NCBI RefSeq assembly: GCF_008831285.2
Contig: NC_045143.1
Span: 1,027,503 to 1,091,502, forward strand
Length of the DNA: 64,000 nt
Source of the DNA: Nymphaea colorata
Lineage: Eukaryota; Streptophyta; Magnoliopsida; Nymphaeales; Nymphaeaceae
Direction: 5' to 3'
Below, piece after piece: positions 24,960 through 38,714 of this stretch. Within the stretch, counting starts at the first letter, position 1; every line of letters starts with the position of its first letter. Below the pieces are notes generated by a model. That model was not told the origin of the DNA. It saw only the letters and a program-made list of their open reading frames with translations, and did not search any database. The position numbers were made by a program, and so were the translations under genes.

Positions 24960-27317
24960 TCAGCTGCCGTCGGCGCACTGCGACGTCGCGTTGCCTTCCT
25001 TCCTCAGCGGCCTCGTCGGCTTCCTTGGGATGCACCTGCCCTGGAGACCCACTTTTCCTTTCTCCGTTATCTCCAATTTGGCCACCCTGCTGCTAACACC
25101 AAGACAAAAAGTGAGAAAGATATCATTTATAAGTTACTTTTCTTTTCAACTATACAGAGCGTGATCATTCTTCATGCACCAAACAGGACTTTCTCCCCCT
25201 GAGTGCAGATCACGTAGATTTTGTCCCTTTCGTGCAGTAAAGCAAGTTAAAAACGAAAAGAATTTTGGACCTTCTGAAGATCAAAATGTCCAAGTTTTCC
25301 GGCACATCTATCGACATGGTTAATGCAGAGGTAATTTCGTGGCTCTGCTAAAAAGCACGTCGTGACGTAGCCATGAGACTTGACATTAAAAGGATACAGA
25401 AAGCATTGACACTCAATCCGATGAACATGGTGGATCGAAAGTTGAACTCTTCCCTACCCACAAGGAAACAAGACATTCCCCTCGTGAACCAGAATAATTC
25501 GTGGAAAATCGATTCACGCGTGAACGTTCGGACTCATGATCACAGCTTAACACATCCGTGATCGTGTTATATTGATTAGATCAACATGAAAAAGAGAAAG
25601 TTCCTGATACTAAACTCAACCTAATTTGCAACTGTAGCTCACTGAGAACTTCCATGGCGAGAATGTGTTTGATTGTTGCAAGACTTTCTCACCATGCCAA
25701 TTGCCATTGCCTGAATCCGCAGTCTCCTTGCCAAACAAGGGAAATCAATTTTGGAAAAAAAGAGAGAGATCTCACCTATCGGCGTTATAGGAAGAGGATC
25801 TCTTGAGACGAGGGGCCCCTTCCAGGGCCCTCTGCTCTTTCCTCTGCGTTTCGATCAGGCTACCGCTGAAGTACTCCCTCTCCTCCAGCTGCATCCTCGT
25901 CGGATTCACGCACTCCGCCTCCGCGGACCTTGCCTTCCGGTGGCCCTGGTACCCGCCATGCGGCAGCTTCGGCCGGTCCGCCGGCATGGACCCGCAGGAG
26001 ATGAGCTGCATCAGCACGGTGGACGCCCTCACTCTCGCGTGGTTCACCGCCCGGACGGAGAGCTCTGGCGCCTCCTCCTCCTCCTCAACGATTCGGAGGC
26101 ATCGAAGCCGGCCGTCCGCCTTCATCAGCGTCTCGAGTGACTCCGGCTCCGGCTGATCCTTGCCGTCCGTCCCCGACGAAGCGCTTGAAGTGGACGCAGG
26201 AGGCGACACCTCCTCGGCGTTCAGCTCCGTCGGCGCCGGCTCGGCGACGGAGACGGCGAGGGCAGCCTCCTTTCGGAATTGTCTCCTCCGGTCCTCCGTC
26301 TGCGTCGAGGCGTCCGTGGCCTTTGCGTAGAACTCGGTCGGGCACTCCGCCTTGTAGACCTTGTACTCCGTCGCGTCCGGGATTTTCCGGCTGGTCGCGG
26401 GCCCGGAGTCGCCGGACCGACCCGTGCTGCTGGAACAGGACGCTTCCAGGGAGAGCTCGTGCAGTTGCTTCGACTCCATGAACGAGTTAGAAACAGAGGA
26501 GACCTTCGCCGTAGGAAGAGGGATGACGATCTCCGATCCCTTGAGGACGTATTCGTGGCCGTGGATGGGGTAGATGAAGTCGTTCTCGGAGAGGTCATGC
26601 CAGACGAACCCATTCTTGTAGCACCTGTTACAAGAAATCAAAATTAGTCTTAGAAGCTTATTTTTCTAGGAGAGCAAACCTGAAATCGGGAAGTGTTACA
26701 GAAAATGGAGACGATTCTGAGGAGATGGACATGATTATGATGAAAAATTGAGGAAAGCTAAGGAAATTCCGGTTGGGCAGTAAGAATGCGTGCTAAAATC
26801 AAGGGAAAATCTGGTTGCTTCGAAGAAGAAGAACAAACCAAAGCAGAGGAAGCGAAAAACCAAACACAAAAGTTGTGAAAAACCCGAAAGGCCAAGCAAA
26901 AGAAAAACCAGTGATCTTACCGCTTGGAAGACCATGAGTACATGGAAGCAATTCCTTTCCCCCTGAGCAAATTGAGACGGTTCGTCACATCTGCGAGAAA
27001 AGAAAAGCAGAAAACGACTACCACCGATTCAAGAACCGAAAAGAAGAAAAAATAAAAGAAGCTGAGAAGGAACCAGAGAGAGCGAAACGGGTAAGGCAGA
27101 CCTCTGAGGTAGAGGCCGTCGGAGGAGGAAAGGGGACCTCCATGAAGTGCGGCTGCTCAAGCTGGCCGTTCCTACAAAGGTAATAGACAACCGGCACCTT
27201 CTTCTCCTGCTTCGCCCTCGGCTCCACCCACACCATCGTCCTCTCTGGGCTCGCCTCTCTGTTCTTCTTCTTCCCCAACGGAAGCTCCACCCTCCCTCGC
27301 CTCGGGCTCACCGCCAT
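24960..27317 (-). pseudogene. SOK: SOSEKI (DUF966) cell-polarity protein gene with a 1-bp frameshift in exon 1
   Basis: SOSEKI proteins polymerise through an N-terminal DIX-like domain and mark cell edges in plant embryos and roots. Exons are 27102-27317, 26921-26990, 25776-26624 and 25086-24960. Family landmarks in order are KVPVVYYLCRNGQLEQPHFM (residues 40-59), [81 protein letters not shown] and GRCIPRKP. After codon 63 (F, 27129-27131) only 8 nt precede GAC at 27120, where 9 are needed to reach the conserved DGLYLR. As written, translation leaves the family frame and, through the normal splice, stops at the start of exon 2 after about 73 residues. All other junctions are in phase and exon 3 is open throughout; one extra base would give about 420 residues. 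It is therefore either a very recent null allele or a sequence error. The last acceptor lies in CAG-CAG-CAG-type repeats, so its exact position is ambiguous by 3 or 6 nt. Confidence 0.88.
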
Positions 27318-30259
27318 TCTCTCCTCCTCCCCACAAGAGCGGGTAACCACTCCCCCCCTTCACACCAGAGTCTACTGGGCGCAGAGAGAGAGACAGAAAG
27401 AGCGGGCGTGTACAGAAGGGGAGGTGAGAGTTGGGAGATTTAAATTGAGATGCCGACGACAGGAAGAAGGCAACAAAGGGTCGAGCGTTTTCGGTACGTT
27501 TGACTCAGACTCTACGCTTCCTACCTCTTTTTCCCTCACTTTTTTGTTCTGGAAATAAATTCCATCATCTTCCTCATCAATTATTTAAGAAATCTCTTTT
27601 TCATGAACACGCAGACTCGACCACTCTTTGAAGTCCAACTTCTCCGATATTCGAAAATCTTGCCTTTCCTCTACATCTGATTCTTTCACATGTTATCCTG
27701 GGCAGCCGTCTACTTGCTTGTTTGTTTAATCGTATTCGTTGGTAAAATGCTTTGTCATTTCTGGTTCTTGTTCCCACTGGAGCTCGAAAAGTTGCAGAGT
27801 TTTCGGGAAAGAGGAACCCCTTTTCTTTTTTAATATCATTTCCGTTTGTGAACTCATCGTTGTTTTTGGCGGCTACCCCGATCGTCAACTCCGACTTCTC
27901 CACTACCACCTTCTTAAAATCTCTGCCAACATATAATATGATTTCAGAAATCGCTCTTTAAAGAGATCTGCCATCTTTACCATCTATTTTTTATGATGAA
28001 CGGCCACGATTCGCTGCTATTGTGAGCATCCATGGTATATTTTTTTTTCTTCATCCTCATCATCTGCATTGTAGTTTGTGAATGTGCTGAGGAGGTCGCC
28101 GGCAGGAGAAGATGTAAGATGACTTAGAAAACGGTATTTTCTCTCACTTGGATTTGGAATCTCAAATAAATGAAGAACAAGAAAGATATAAATGCAAAAG
28201 TTAGAAAGCTGATAAAAGAAAAAGATCATGATGAACGGACCACAAAAATTCAAAACTTTAATCACTAAGAATGTCAGCCAACAGTAGTTTGCATGCCAAA
28301 AGAAATGTGCATTAATGATCATGACATGAAGGCTCTCTGCATGCTTGCAGCAACAGCATTAAAAGCCATTTGTGAGAAGAGAACTTGTATTTTAAACGCC
28401 AACAGTGCTCTTTATCGCAAGAAAGGCCTTATTGTGTTGCCTCATTTGGAGTTTTAGGAAAAGTATGCCATACATGAGAGAATTCGAAATACAAGAGACC
28501 TGTTATGGAGATTTTCAATAAAAACGTGGGTTCGTGCAAGAGATTTTCGTAGACAGAAAACGAAACAAATTCTTCACACTACGTTGAAGGAAATAGTGCC
28601 CCAAGACTTGACGTTCATTACTAGTTGGATTTGGATGAAAACGATGTAGGCCATGGTTGTCAGATGTGATTCCATTTCTATGGACATCAATCTAGTGAAT
28701 TGATTTGAGTCTCGAGAAGATTCATTAAATAAGGACCAACTCTTTGACTTTGGCTTTATATATATATATATATATATATAAGACAAAACAATAAGTTAAT
28801 TTGCGCTATGTGATATATGTTTATATAGAAAAATTGGAAGGTGAATTTGGTTATCAGCTAACTCACTCATGAGGGTTATTTGATCCATTTAATGGAAGAC
28901 TGTATTTTTAATTAACAAAGCTCTGCAGTCCTATCTTCAGATTTATTCTTACCTGTGTTTTTGATAGCCTTGGATTTGAGGTCCTCAAGATTTGAGAACT
29001 ATGGATGTAAGGTGAGACCCTCCCCCTCCAATCGGAATCGACTTTTTCTCAATGTAAAAAGTAAATTAAGAATCTTATATAGTTTGATGAACTATGAATT
29101 TTACCATGAATCTTTTCAGAGACATGAGTAAAAACATGTCATGTCAGATCCACATTAGATCCATGAATCTCATGGACCCAACTAGCAAATCTGTACAATT
29201 TAATTGATGTCGGCTATCTCGGTCCACATCCCTCAACTCGAATAGTCTGCGAGTTTTAAACTAGGAGACTGATTTGACAACGAATTCTGGATCCGTTTCA
29301 CACTGTGATCACATGGAGAGACTAGGAAATGGTTGGATTCATTCCACATAATAATCGCATGGAAGAAACTGGTTTCCACACCCACCAAGATCATAACTAC
29401 AAAAGCTAAGTGCCTCTCTGGTGGGCACCCAAGAAGAAGGCCGATATCATCTACCCACCATCAAAAAATTTTTTTTTTTAAAAAAAGAAGCTCACGATAT
29501 TTTCACGTAAGAAAGAAAAGATTCATTGTGAGCCATGTTAACCTGACAAAAACGTTATTTTCTGCTTAATTTTCTAAGGTTTTCCACATTTTTGCTTGTA
29601 ATTTGACGTATTCCATATATTATATTTGCTGACATCTTGCTAAGAAAAAGCTATTAAGAATTTGCGATATTGTTTCTTCAAATTTGGTGGGGCTGGATCC
29701 CACTTGTGATGGCCTGATTCCTCAATTAATTTCATTCATGGATAATAATTTGGAATATTAAAATGATTATTTATTTTTTTAATCTTCTTCATATGTAGAG
29801 ACGATCGGCCGCATTAAAATTACCGCTTCGAGAAGTTAAACAGCTTAACAAAATTTTTTGGTGAGTATTGATTAGGCACCTAACGAAAATAAGCTGTAGA
29901 TGACTCATGGAAGGATTAATGCTAGAATGAAGTTAGTTTTGATATTTAAAGGGCTGAGATTAGGGCTGGATCCAACTTTTACTAAATATTAGATCCCATG
30001 TGTTTGGTTGGTAAGCGGAAGGAAAATCTCACCACCTGAGTGAGAGCCGAAGATCCCCACCCCGCTCCTCCCTTTCGTCCTTTCTTCTTTTTTCGCGAGA
30101 CCCGTCAGGATCCAAGGCTGCATCAGTGTCTGGGAGATGTGCCTGCTTTGCATGTCAATTAGCGCATTGCCGCATGCCCCTTGCATACAAAGGATACTGA
30201 TCCTTCGGGCTTGAACTAACAGCTGACTGTCTACCAGTACGCCATCACCCCTCATGCTG
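27318..30259. other. SOSEKI upstream region and gene-poor DNA
   Basis: Immediately upstream of the SOSEKI start lies a CT-rich leader, and a TTTAAAT box sits about 120 bp away (27436-27442, minus strand), a possible core promoter. Beyond that is AT-rich DNA with a short (AT)n tract at about 28756-28781. No recognised gene. Confidence 0.4.
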
Positions 30260-30261
30260 CG

Positions 30262-31580
30262 ATTAGTGGAGGAGCCAGAAAAATTAGTTGGAAGGGTACT
30301 TGTCTAAAAATACTCATATATGGTGGGACACTTACAGATATATATTATATATAAGAATAAATATTTAAAAATGCCCATTTAGAAATAAAGAACTTTTAAA
30401 AGACTAGTGTGGACAATTGCCGACTCCAATCACCATGTGGCTACAACATTGGGCAGGATCAAATTCTTATTCAAACCTCTTTTCAAAATCAAATCTGAAT
30501 TTAACCAGCATAAGATCCTAAATTTTATTTGTAATTAGGCATTCGTTACTTGTTGGTATTTGATTTGGCTGGATCATTTGATGGATACAACACATTGGTA
30601 AACTTGGCTAAGAGAGATATTGTCTGCTTTGATTTTAAAATACGATTTTTTTTATGGCAATGACTGGCGCCATCTCTACTCATTTAAGTCCTTTTTTTTC
30701 TCAAAAACAAGCAAAGTTTGAACCCTGACGTGTTTGGTTGCTAGTCTTAATGAGGTGTAAATTTTAGAAATAAAAACTGCATGCACTGAAACTCAAACTT
30801 TTCCTTTCTAACTATTTTTATACCCATTCATTTTAGAAGTAAATAAGAACAAACATTAAAGTGTTGAATTTGTACGCAATAAACAAGAATCCGAAGTCCT
30901 TAACCCTCAAAATACATTGGTTCTCAGGTTTCTTATAATTTGATATGAGGAAAAAACAAAAAATCTCCACGGAAATAATTTCCCACTTTTTCCCTCTTTT
31001 AATTATAACACAAAGTGCAGCAACATGGGGAGATTCAACTAGGGATCATTTAATGCTTTTAATAGGTGAAAAAGAAAAAAAAAAGTTTTCAACTGGAATG
31101 GTGGTTAAAATTTTTCAAGAAAAAAATTGGATGGTTTTTGTGGAAAAACAGTACCAATCGCATAACAAAACAGAAAAACATTGCAAGATTTTGTTTTCGA
31201 GTGTTTGATGCATGGGATGTATTATGGAGATGAATTTCTCCAACAAAGCACACCTGAAAGTCTTTTTCTTATTCATGGAGACGTTCGTAGGATGCGACAG
31301 ATGATGCAAAGAAAAGAGGATAGCTGCATAGGTCGCCACCTTCATATTGTGGATCCGCGGATTTCTCCGCGATAGGTGGAGAAATCCTCTGGCCTCTCCC
31401 AACATCCCGCCTGATGCAATGGCAGTGGATGTCTTTATAAAATTAACTTAATATATATGTTAATGTTTTGATATATTTGATTGTTATACATGTAAGTGTT
31501 TCAAAGAATTTATAGATACTGAAATTTATAGATATTGAATGAGTGTCCCCACCCACAAAAATTTCTAGCTCCGTTAGTGT
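30262..31580. mobile_element. Possible degraded element with similar inverted ends
   Basis: The left edge reads GGAGGAGCCAGAAAAATT and the right edge, reverse-complemented, CGGAGCTAGAAATTTTT. The next dozen bases on each side are also loosely alike. The interior is AT-rich and non-coding. I could not find a convincing target-site duplication, so the element class and limits are uncertain. Related fragments with TCTGGCTCC ends occur near 33590. Confidence 0.3.
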
Positions 31581-34500
31581 GATGCCGACAGACTGATGCA
31601 ACCGGCGACCGTGATTAGACGGAGATCCGGATGGCCGGAAAATTTCACTTCCTATTTATTGTGAAGGTGGAATTAATTCCCCAACGATTCACGGGTGTCA
31701 ACTGAGTCTCTACCGGACAATCGTCGTTCCTTGTGAGCCCAAAGAAGAATACAAGTAAGATGAAGTTTGAGGGCAACTATGTGGAAACTAAGTGGCGGTC
31801 TGAACAGACGGAAGTCAAAGAATCAGTGGATGACACAAGTCATTTCTTATTCCAATGCAAATAAAAATAAATCTATGTCATTTCCAAGTTGGATTTTAAA
31901 TTTTCACCCGAATCCAATCCAATGTCAACTTTAGATTCACAACCAAAAATCCAGTCCGAATCCATTCTGAATGTTAAGAACCTACATTTATAATTGGATG
32001 TAAGAAAATTTGATTGGCCATATGGATGCATATTATTTCATCAAATATGAGACCAAGGTTCAAGATTGGGCAGTTTGACCATGTCCATTGTTGTAGGTGT
32101 AGGTCTGAAATTCCCTCGCCGACCAGATGTTTCACACGAAAGTTAATTCACACTGGGAAATTTGTCGTTCCTGGCATGTCTATTTGTCTACAAACATGAG
32201 ACTGTCAATGTCCTTACGTTCCCCTCCACGTCCCCTTCCCCTCTCTGACTTAAGGCATAGTTGATATACCCTGACTCAGATTCGGATGGATATATAACCA
32301 GGTCACCAAATTGACTCATCGAATCGGTCAAGTTAAGTTTTAAAATAACCTGAATCAAGTGAGTCAAGACGAGTCAAGGGCGAGCCAGGCCAACGTTGAC
32401 TCTCAACGAAGATGTTTAGCAATCCCAGCTGGCTCGAACGATTCCCGAGCCAACCCGACAAGTCAGCCAACTATGACTTAGGGCATCAAGGTACATGTAT
32501 GAAGTATTTGGTAATAGGAACAATATGTTCTTTTGGAATACAATATATCAAATACCCCTACAAGATCGGTTAGGTGACCTTGCTGCAATAAAATTATAAT
32601 ATAAATGACACAATTTTTTTTGGCAATTTCATTCTTCATTTTGATCAGGAATGTATTTTTCCTGTAAAATTGAATTACATGTATGCAAAGTTCATACATG
32701 TAATGAAGATAACATAAGAACGCTTAGATTTTGCAATTATATTTCCATCTCTTAGTTTAGTTTTGCATTAAATAAGCTAAAAAAAAAAGATGAATGAAGT
32801 TGGTATTTTTCTTGTTCTGTCTTTAGCCGTATCGAGTTACATTTATTGTTTAGTTAGATGATCCAAATCCGATCCATTTTCACCTAAATTCGTCAAAGAA
32901 AAGAAATGAAAGAGAGACGATGCGGCGAGAATCTGGAAGGTGTGCGAACACGTGACTCGTGGGTCAAATAGTCAACGTGGAAAGCATGTGGGCGCGCACG
33001 GTCAACATTATCGGCCGGTGGCCTTTGCCCTGTTGACCGGTCTGGAGACAGGATTGAATTGGAGTCGGTGGTGGGCTTGACCGCGTCGGAGCAATTAATG
33101 GATCTGGACCCACAGCCCACGCATCCCCGTACCATAAAAAGTGTTTGCATCGCCGGGGAACGCTGCGGAACAAGTGGAGCGTCCTTTTTTACTTCTTAAG
33201 GCAATGTCCGTTCTTCCTGTTCCTCGAAGGCTCAAACGCGAAGAACAAAGCATCGGCCCACAAGCAGGAAATCAAACAAACCTGGTTCCTTAAGAACCAA
33301 ATACCATAAGATGTATAAATTTCCCCATAAATTCACACGACACATCCATATACATATAACATATGCTTTGATCATATACATAGATTTAGGAGGAACAAAG
33401 GTTAAAATCAAATTGTTACGCACTCAGTTCTCATATTTTTTTGAATTGAAAAAAGTTGTTAACCTCATTTTTTTAAAAAAAAATGACATGTAAATTTAAA
33501 AAAAAAAATCACTTATTTTATATAAAAATTTTGAAAAATGGTATTTCCACGCTAGTCAAAATTTAGAAATTTTAATTCGGCTCGCTCCATGAAAAAATTC
33601 TGGCTCCAACCCTATGCTTATCGATGCACCTCCTATAAGTAAATTTTGTGTAAACTTCTACAAAGTATACCAAAAATGAAAATTAAAGCAACACTCTCTT
33701 TCTCTTATCATTTCTCTCTCTCTCTCCCTCTCCATCTCTAACAAAGAAAAGGAAAGAAAGAAAACTTATCTTAGATCAAGCCTTTGTCAATTCAGAAAGT
33801 GAAAAGATGTGAATCTCAAGTTAAACTTGGGCTGCGATTAGTTTGATCATTTTGGTTCATGATATGGACTCCTGTTGCATCAAATTCTCATTATTAAGAT
33901 GTGAGCGTTTCTAGTTCAGCTCTAAGGCACTTGGTCGGATGACTGCGATGAAATTACAATCGAGCAATTGGCTCTAGTAGATGCAATAATACGTGAAGGC
34001 CAATCGTTTTCATTTCCATTGCAAATGTAGAAGGTCGTTCATGATTTCACTGCCAGATTTCATCTTGAACAAGGAAAAACCAGAAGAATGGCTCAAACAA
34101 GCCACCACCAAAGCCAACGGAGATCTGTCAGCCTTTTAGTGTGTTAAATTTGTTCCAACAAAAGAAGCATATAGTATGTTGACCTGTCAGCCTTAAACAA
34201 ACTGAGAGTGAAGCATTCGTTGCTTTGAATTATAGACTCGATCAATTAGTTTGGGCAGAAACATTAGAAGTTTCTAACTGAGATAGAAAGGGTTTTAATT
34301 TCTCAATGAAAATAATCAGCCGATAACTATCGTCATTCTTAAGTAGGCTAAACTATTACGGGTGATTCTCGAAAGGCTACTCTAAGATGGTGAATATGTG
34401 CCCTTGATCTGCTTCTTTGTGAAAAGATTGCTCTTGGTAATGGTTGATCTGTTACAAATTAACCCGCTTTCAGATGGTTTGAAGAGCCCACTGAGCATCA

Positions 34501-37072
34501 TCTCCTATATGCGAAATAGAAGCCAAATGCTTCTGATCATCATCTCCTATGCGAAATAAAAGCCTAGAAATGTGCAGTTCAGTTTATTATTTAAAAGACC
34601 CTAAGAAGGAGGTCTACAATCAATAGCACTACTGAGATCAACATTTTTCTGATGACAGGCACGAAACTTGAAAATCCTTGCTGAATTTGCACCTGTCATG
34701 AGAAACCCTTCATTTTCGAACCTCTTCGGTCTTCCATTTGAGGGATATGATCTTTTATCCAGCTTCTTGGCAGTTGTTCAACCTAGCTTGCATCTTTTCT
34801 GTTCACGTTTCTGCTCCCTCCTGATCAGTAAGGCTTTCCGAATGGTTCATGGACCAATTGAATGAGCATAACCTTCAATTGGTAGGACTGTTTCTTCGGT
34901 TCGGTGCCAACTTTTGGTCATTAAGACTGAAACATATAGTGCAATCACTCAATTTACTGAAATGGCTTTCAGTAAAGCATGTAGAACACTTATGAATCTA
35001 ATTACAAGACTGTAGACAGAAAGAGGAAGATGAACAAGACTGTCGATGCCCTGAATCAACTGGAACGCATCGCTGCCATGGTAAATGTGATCCATGCAAA
35101 CTTGCTAGTATGAGATATGTGGCCATTACTGTTAACCTTGCATCATCCAATTGAAGTCGTGCAGGGAACAAGTTAAACGGTTTCAACTCCTACATGAGTT
35201 TTTATGTCATCAATTGTGACTTCTAATATCGTCAAGAAGCTAGTATATAGTGGTTTCAAGGGGTTTGATGTAACTGGTTAAATCAGTGATAATATAAGGC
35301 CAATCCTGTGTTTGGTTCTTACCAAGCTGTTTGGTATTAAGAACACCGTGAATGTTACATAAATCTATCTTAAAGATTATGGTAGATGATATATGAAACA
35401 CTTGAACAAAGTGTTGTATTAATCTGCCCAATCTTTGAAATATATTACTAAGATATTCGCATGGAATTCTTAGAGTGCGAGACAATACCTGTTATGGGTA
35501 TCAACTCTTTATGCAAGCAGTCGACCTTCGACCTTAGAAACAAGGCAAGGGGAATGAGAGAACCTCGGCTTCCTTAGTGGATAGGACTTTAACTATCATA
35601 AAAGTAGCCATAACTCATACATCAAGCAGCATATAAGCAGTAGGGTTAGAACCAAAAAAATTTAACTAAGGAGCACTAGTTATAGATTTTTAAAATTTTA
35701 AGAGCTAAATGAGAAAAATTGCTCACAAATATCAATACAAAAACAAGAAACATTTTTGGGGTTCGTGTGGACATTTGCCCATATGTAACCTACACCTACG
35801 TCCACCCCTGGCACAGAGGTAACCATAGTACGTACTAGGTGGCAGATCTACAGCCAAAAATTTAAGTGAGACAACTAAAATTTTAATTGAGAAATGAATC
35901 AGGCCGAAAGGGGTCATCAATCTTTCATGTGCATATAGAAGCTTGTCTAAGTGCTTCGTCCTTTCTTCATTTGTTGTCCTTGTCCATTGTTTCTTCTAGT
36001 ATTGATTTCGGAATCTGTATATTTTGTGGTAATTGCGTGAGTATTGCCCCACAAACTGTTTATCAATGACTGAAGAATATGATCTTTTACTGCCCATGAT
36101 GAAAGAGTTATTGATGCGCCTTAGGTATACCTAATCGCATTCAATCAATGAAGTCAAAATAATAACATGAGGTTAAAGCAAGCCTCTTTAGAAGCGGGGC
36201 CTCCTTCGTTCATGCGACATTTCTCAAGCATGGGCGAATGTGGTAGTGATTAGGACATCCATTTATTAGTTATTAGGATATCCACTTGAAACCGGATGAG
36301 CTTATTGGGGTTCTAGCATCAAGATGCACCTAAAATGTGATATCACAACCAAACCAAATTGCCTAAATATATCGAATTTTATTTCAGAACGGGTTCTTCG
36401 TGTCTCTTTTCCTTTCTAAATTATATCACTTTAAATGGTTGTGAAAAGAAAAGCTAGAAAGAAGAAAGTGGATAAGATAAGAGAACAAATAAGTGACATA
36501 AAGTTAGAAACCAGTGGGATTAGTTTTCCTTATTTCTTTTTAATTTTCTCTGTAAGCATCCTCTCCATCATAAAGTTGGTAGATCTTAAGAGGAGAAAGA
36601 GATTTGAAAATGTAAAATATGCATGGTATTCACTGGCTCGTGTTCGGTCCTTCCTTTCCTTTTTATTCTTCTTTTTCCTTCGTTCAACTTGATCTATCTC
36701 AATAAATAAAAGGATTAGTAGCCCACAAGAATCGAACAAGTGATGCGGTGGAAGAGAAGATGATCTCAATGGCACGAGGCAGTGCCTAGAGAGACTGAAC
36801 ACAGGAGAGAAAAGAAAAGTTATGAGCAGCAACGGCTCTTGTTAGTCGATTTGATCGTAGGCATGTGGACAAAAACGCCGCAAAAGATGACAAGTACTAA
36901 CGCTATTCCTTGCAAGGCCAAACGTCTTTCCGTGCAGAGATGAAACCAACACGCAAAAGTGTGTTACTCAATTTTTTAATTAGATTTTTCAATTGAAGCA
37001 TGACACGTTTCCCAAAATAAATTTATATTAGATTTTCATATTTTGGCCCTCCGTCGTAGCCCTTCGGGTTTC

Positions 37073-37076
<4 letters not shown>

Positions 37077-37170
<94 letters not shown>
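37077..37170. repeat. Compound (AT)n(GA)n microsatellite
   Basis: About 70 bp of alternating AT run directly into about 22 bp of GA repeats. Confidence 0.97.
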
Positions 37171-37888
37171 ACTGGCCGATGTCTCCATTGAGAAAAAGCT
37201 TCTCCCAGCTGAAGTTGAGGAGGTTTCTAGAGACAGACATGAGGTTAGGAAAACTCTGATCTGGTTATACCGGGAGAGATTGAAATCTTAACCTTTTTAA
37301 AGTTTAATTTAAAAAAAAAATTAGGCCATAATTTCTAAAATTTATATGTAAATTTTGAATTTTGTAACAAAAAAAACTTTACTTTTGTAGCAATGTCATG
37401 TCAATAGGGGTGAAGACATAAATTTTCTCCTAAGGAGCACTGGTAATAACTGTTAAATTTTTAAGTGGCATCAACCATGTAAAACGAAAAAAAAAAAAAC
37501 TTGGGCCTGCTTGGACCCAAGGCCAGTTCCAGTTGGCTCAGCTCGGGCTGTTCAATGCAAACCCATTAAAATCATTATAAACTCAAGAAAACGTTCTTGG
37601 AGGTTATCCTGTTCTTTCCAGGAATTTTTCGGAATACTATAAAAATGGAATCATCTAAACATTGAGAAACAAGTTCATAATAACCCAAAATGATCCAATT
37701 TGGATCTGGTATCACCATTTTTTTAGGAAAAAAAATTCACTTTTTAAGGTGGTAGACTGGCCATATGCTCTTTCGCTATTATTAGTAGGAGTCGTAGTAG
37801 AGGGCAAAATAGCAAGAGGTTGTTTCCCAAGTTCAATCATTTAAATTTTGTGATCCATTCTGGATCTAGGTTGTCAGTAGAGAAATTT

Positions 37889-38005
<117 letters not shown>

Positions 38006-38688
38006 TGTTAGATGACTAACAATTAAAAATCTGCCAAAAAAAAAAAACTGTCACATAAATTTTAGTGAGAGAGAGAGAGGGGGGAAAAGGAAATGTCGGA
38101 CCAGCTGGATGTCATTTGTTGGGTTGGGATAGGCTTGGAGATAAGCAACGGCTTCTTAGTCCGTACTAACGCATGTTGATTTTTTAATGATGTCCTTTGA
38201 ACTCTTTTTGAGAAAGAAAACTCAGGGAGATAAAAAAAAATAGTGAAGATAATCAATATCCAGGACTCGAGTGAAGAAAAAGAGACAAGTTGAGAAGGGA
38301 AGTAGATGGCACTTGAAAATTAATGGTGGCCAAATTTCTAACATCTGATTGACGTAACGAGTGCTGAAACGAAAAAGAAAGAAAATGAAAGAAAGCTAAT
38401 GACGGCAGAGTCGCACTGAGAGCTACAGAACAGTTTTGAGTATTTTGTTGTAAAGAAAGGAAGTCTAGATAACGCACTTACCAAAGTCTCTTCCTCCTTT
38501 TTCTCCTCTCTTTTTTGTTTTTTCTGCAAGAGGGGAGGGAAGGGGAGGAACAAGGGATCGGAATTCGATTCTATCATCTTTTTCTGATACAGAAAACTAT
38601 GATTCAGGTGTTAATTGCCTCTTATAAAGTCAGTGATACCGAATCCATGCGACTAAAGCATCCACAATGGTTTAGTATATAGTAAGGG

Positions 38689-38714
38689 TCTCTCTCTCTC
38701 TCTCTCTCTCTCTC
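38689..38714. repeat. (TC)n microsatellite
   Basis: A TC dinucleotide tract of about 26 bp in intergenic DNA, followed by CCCTCCCTC. Confidence 0.95.

Noticed and set aside
26085-26647. Several frames of 110-130 codons overlapping the SOSEKI third exon
   Set aside because: They are shadows of the GC-rich exon; the conserved family motifs are only in the minus frame 25776-26624.
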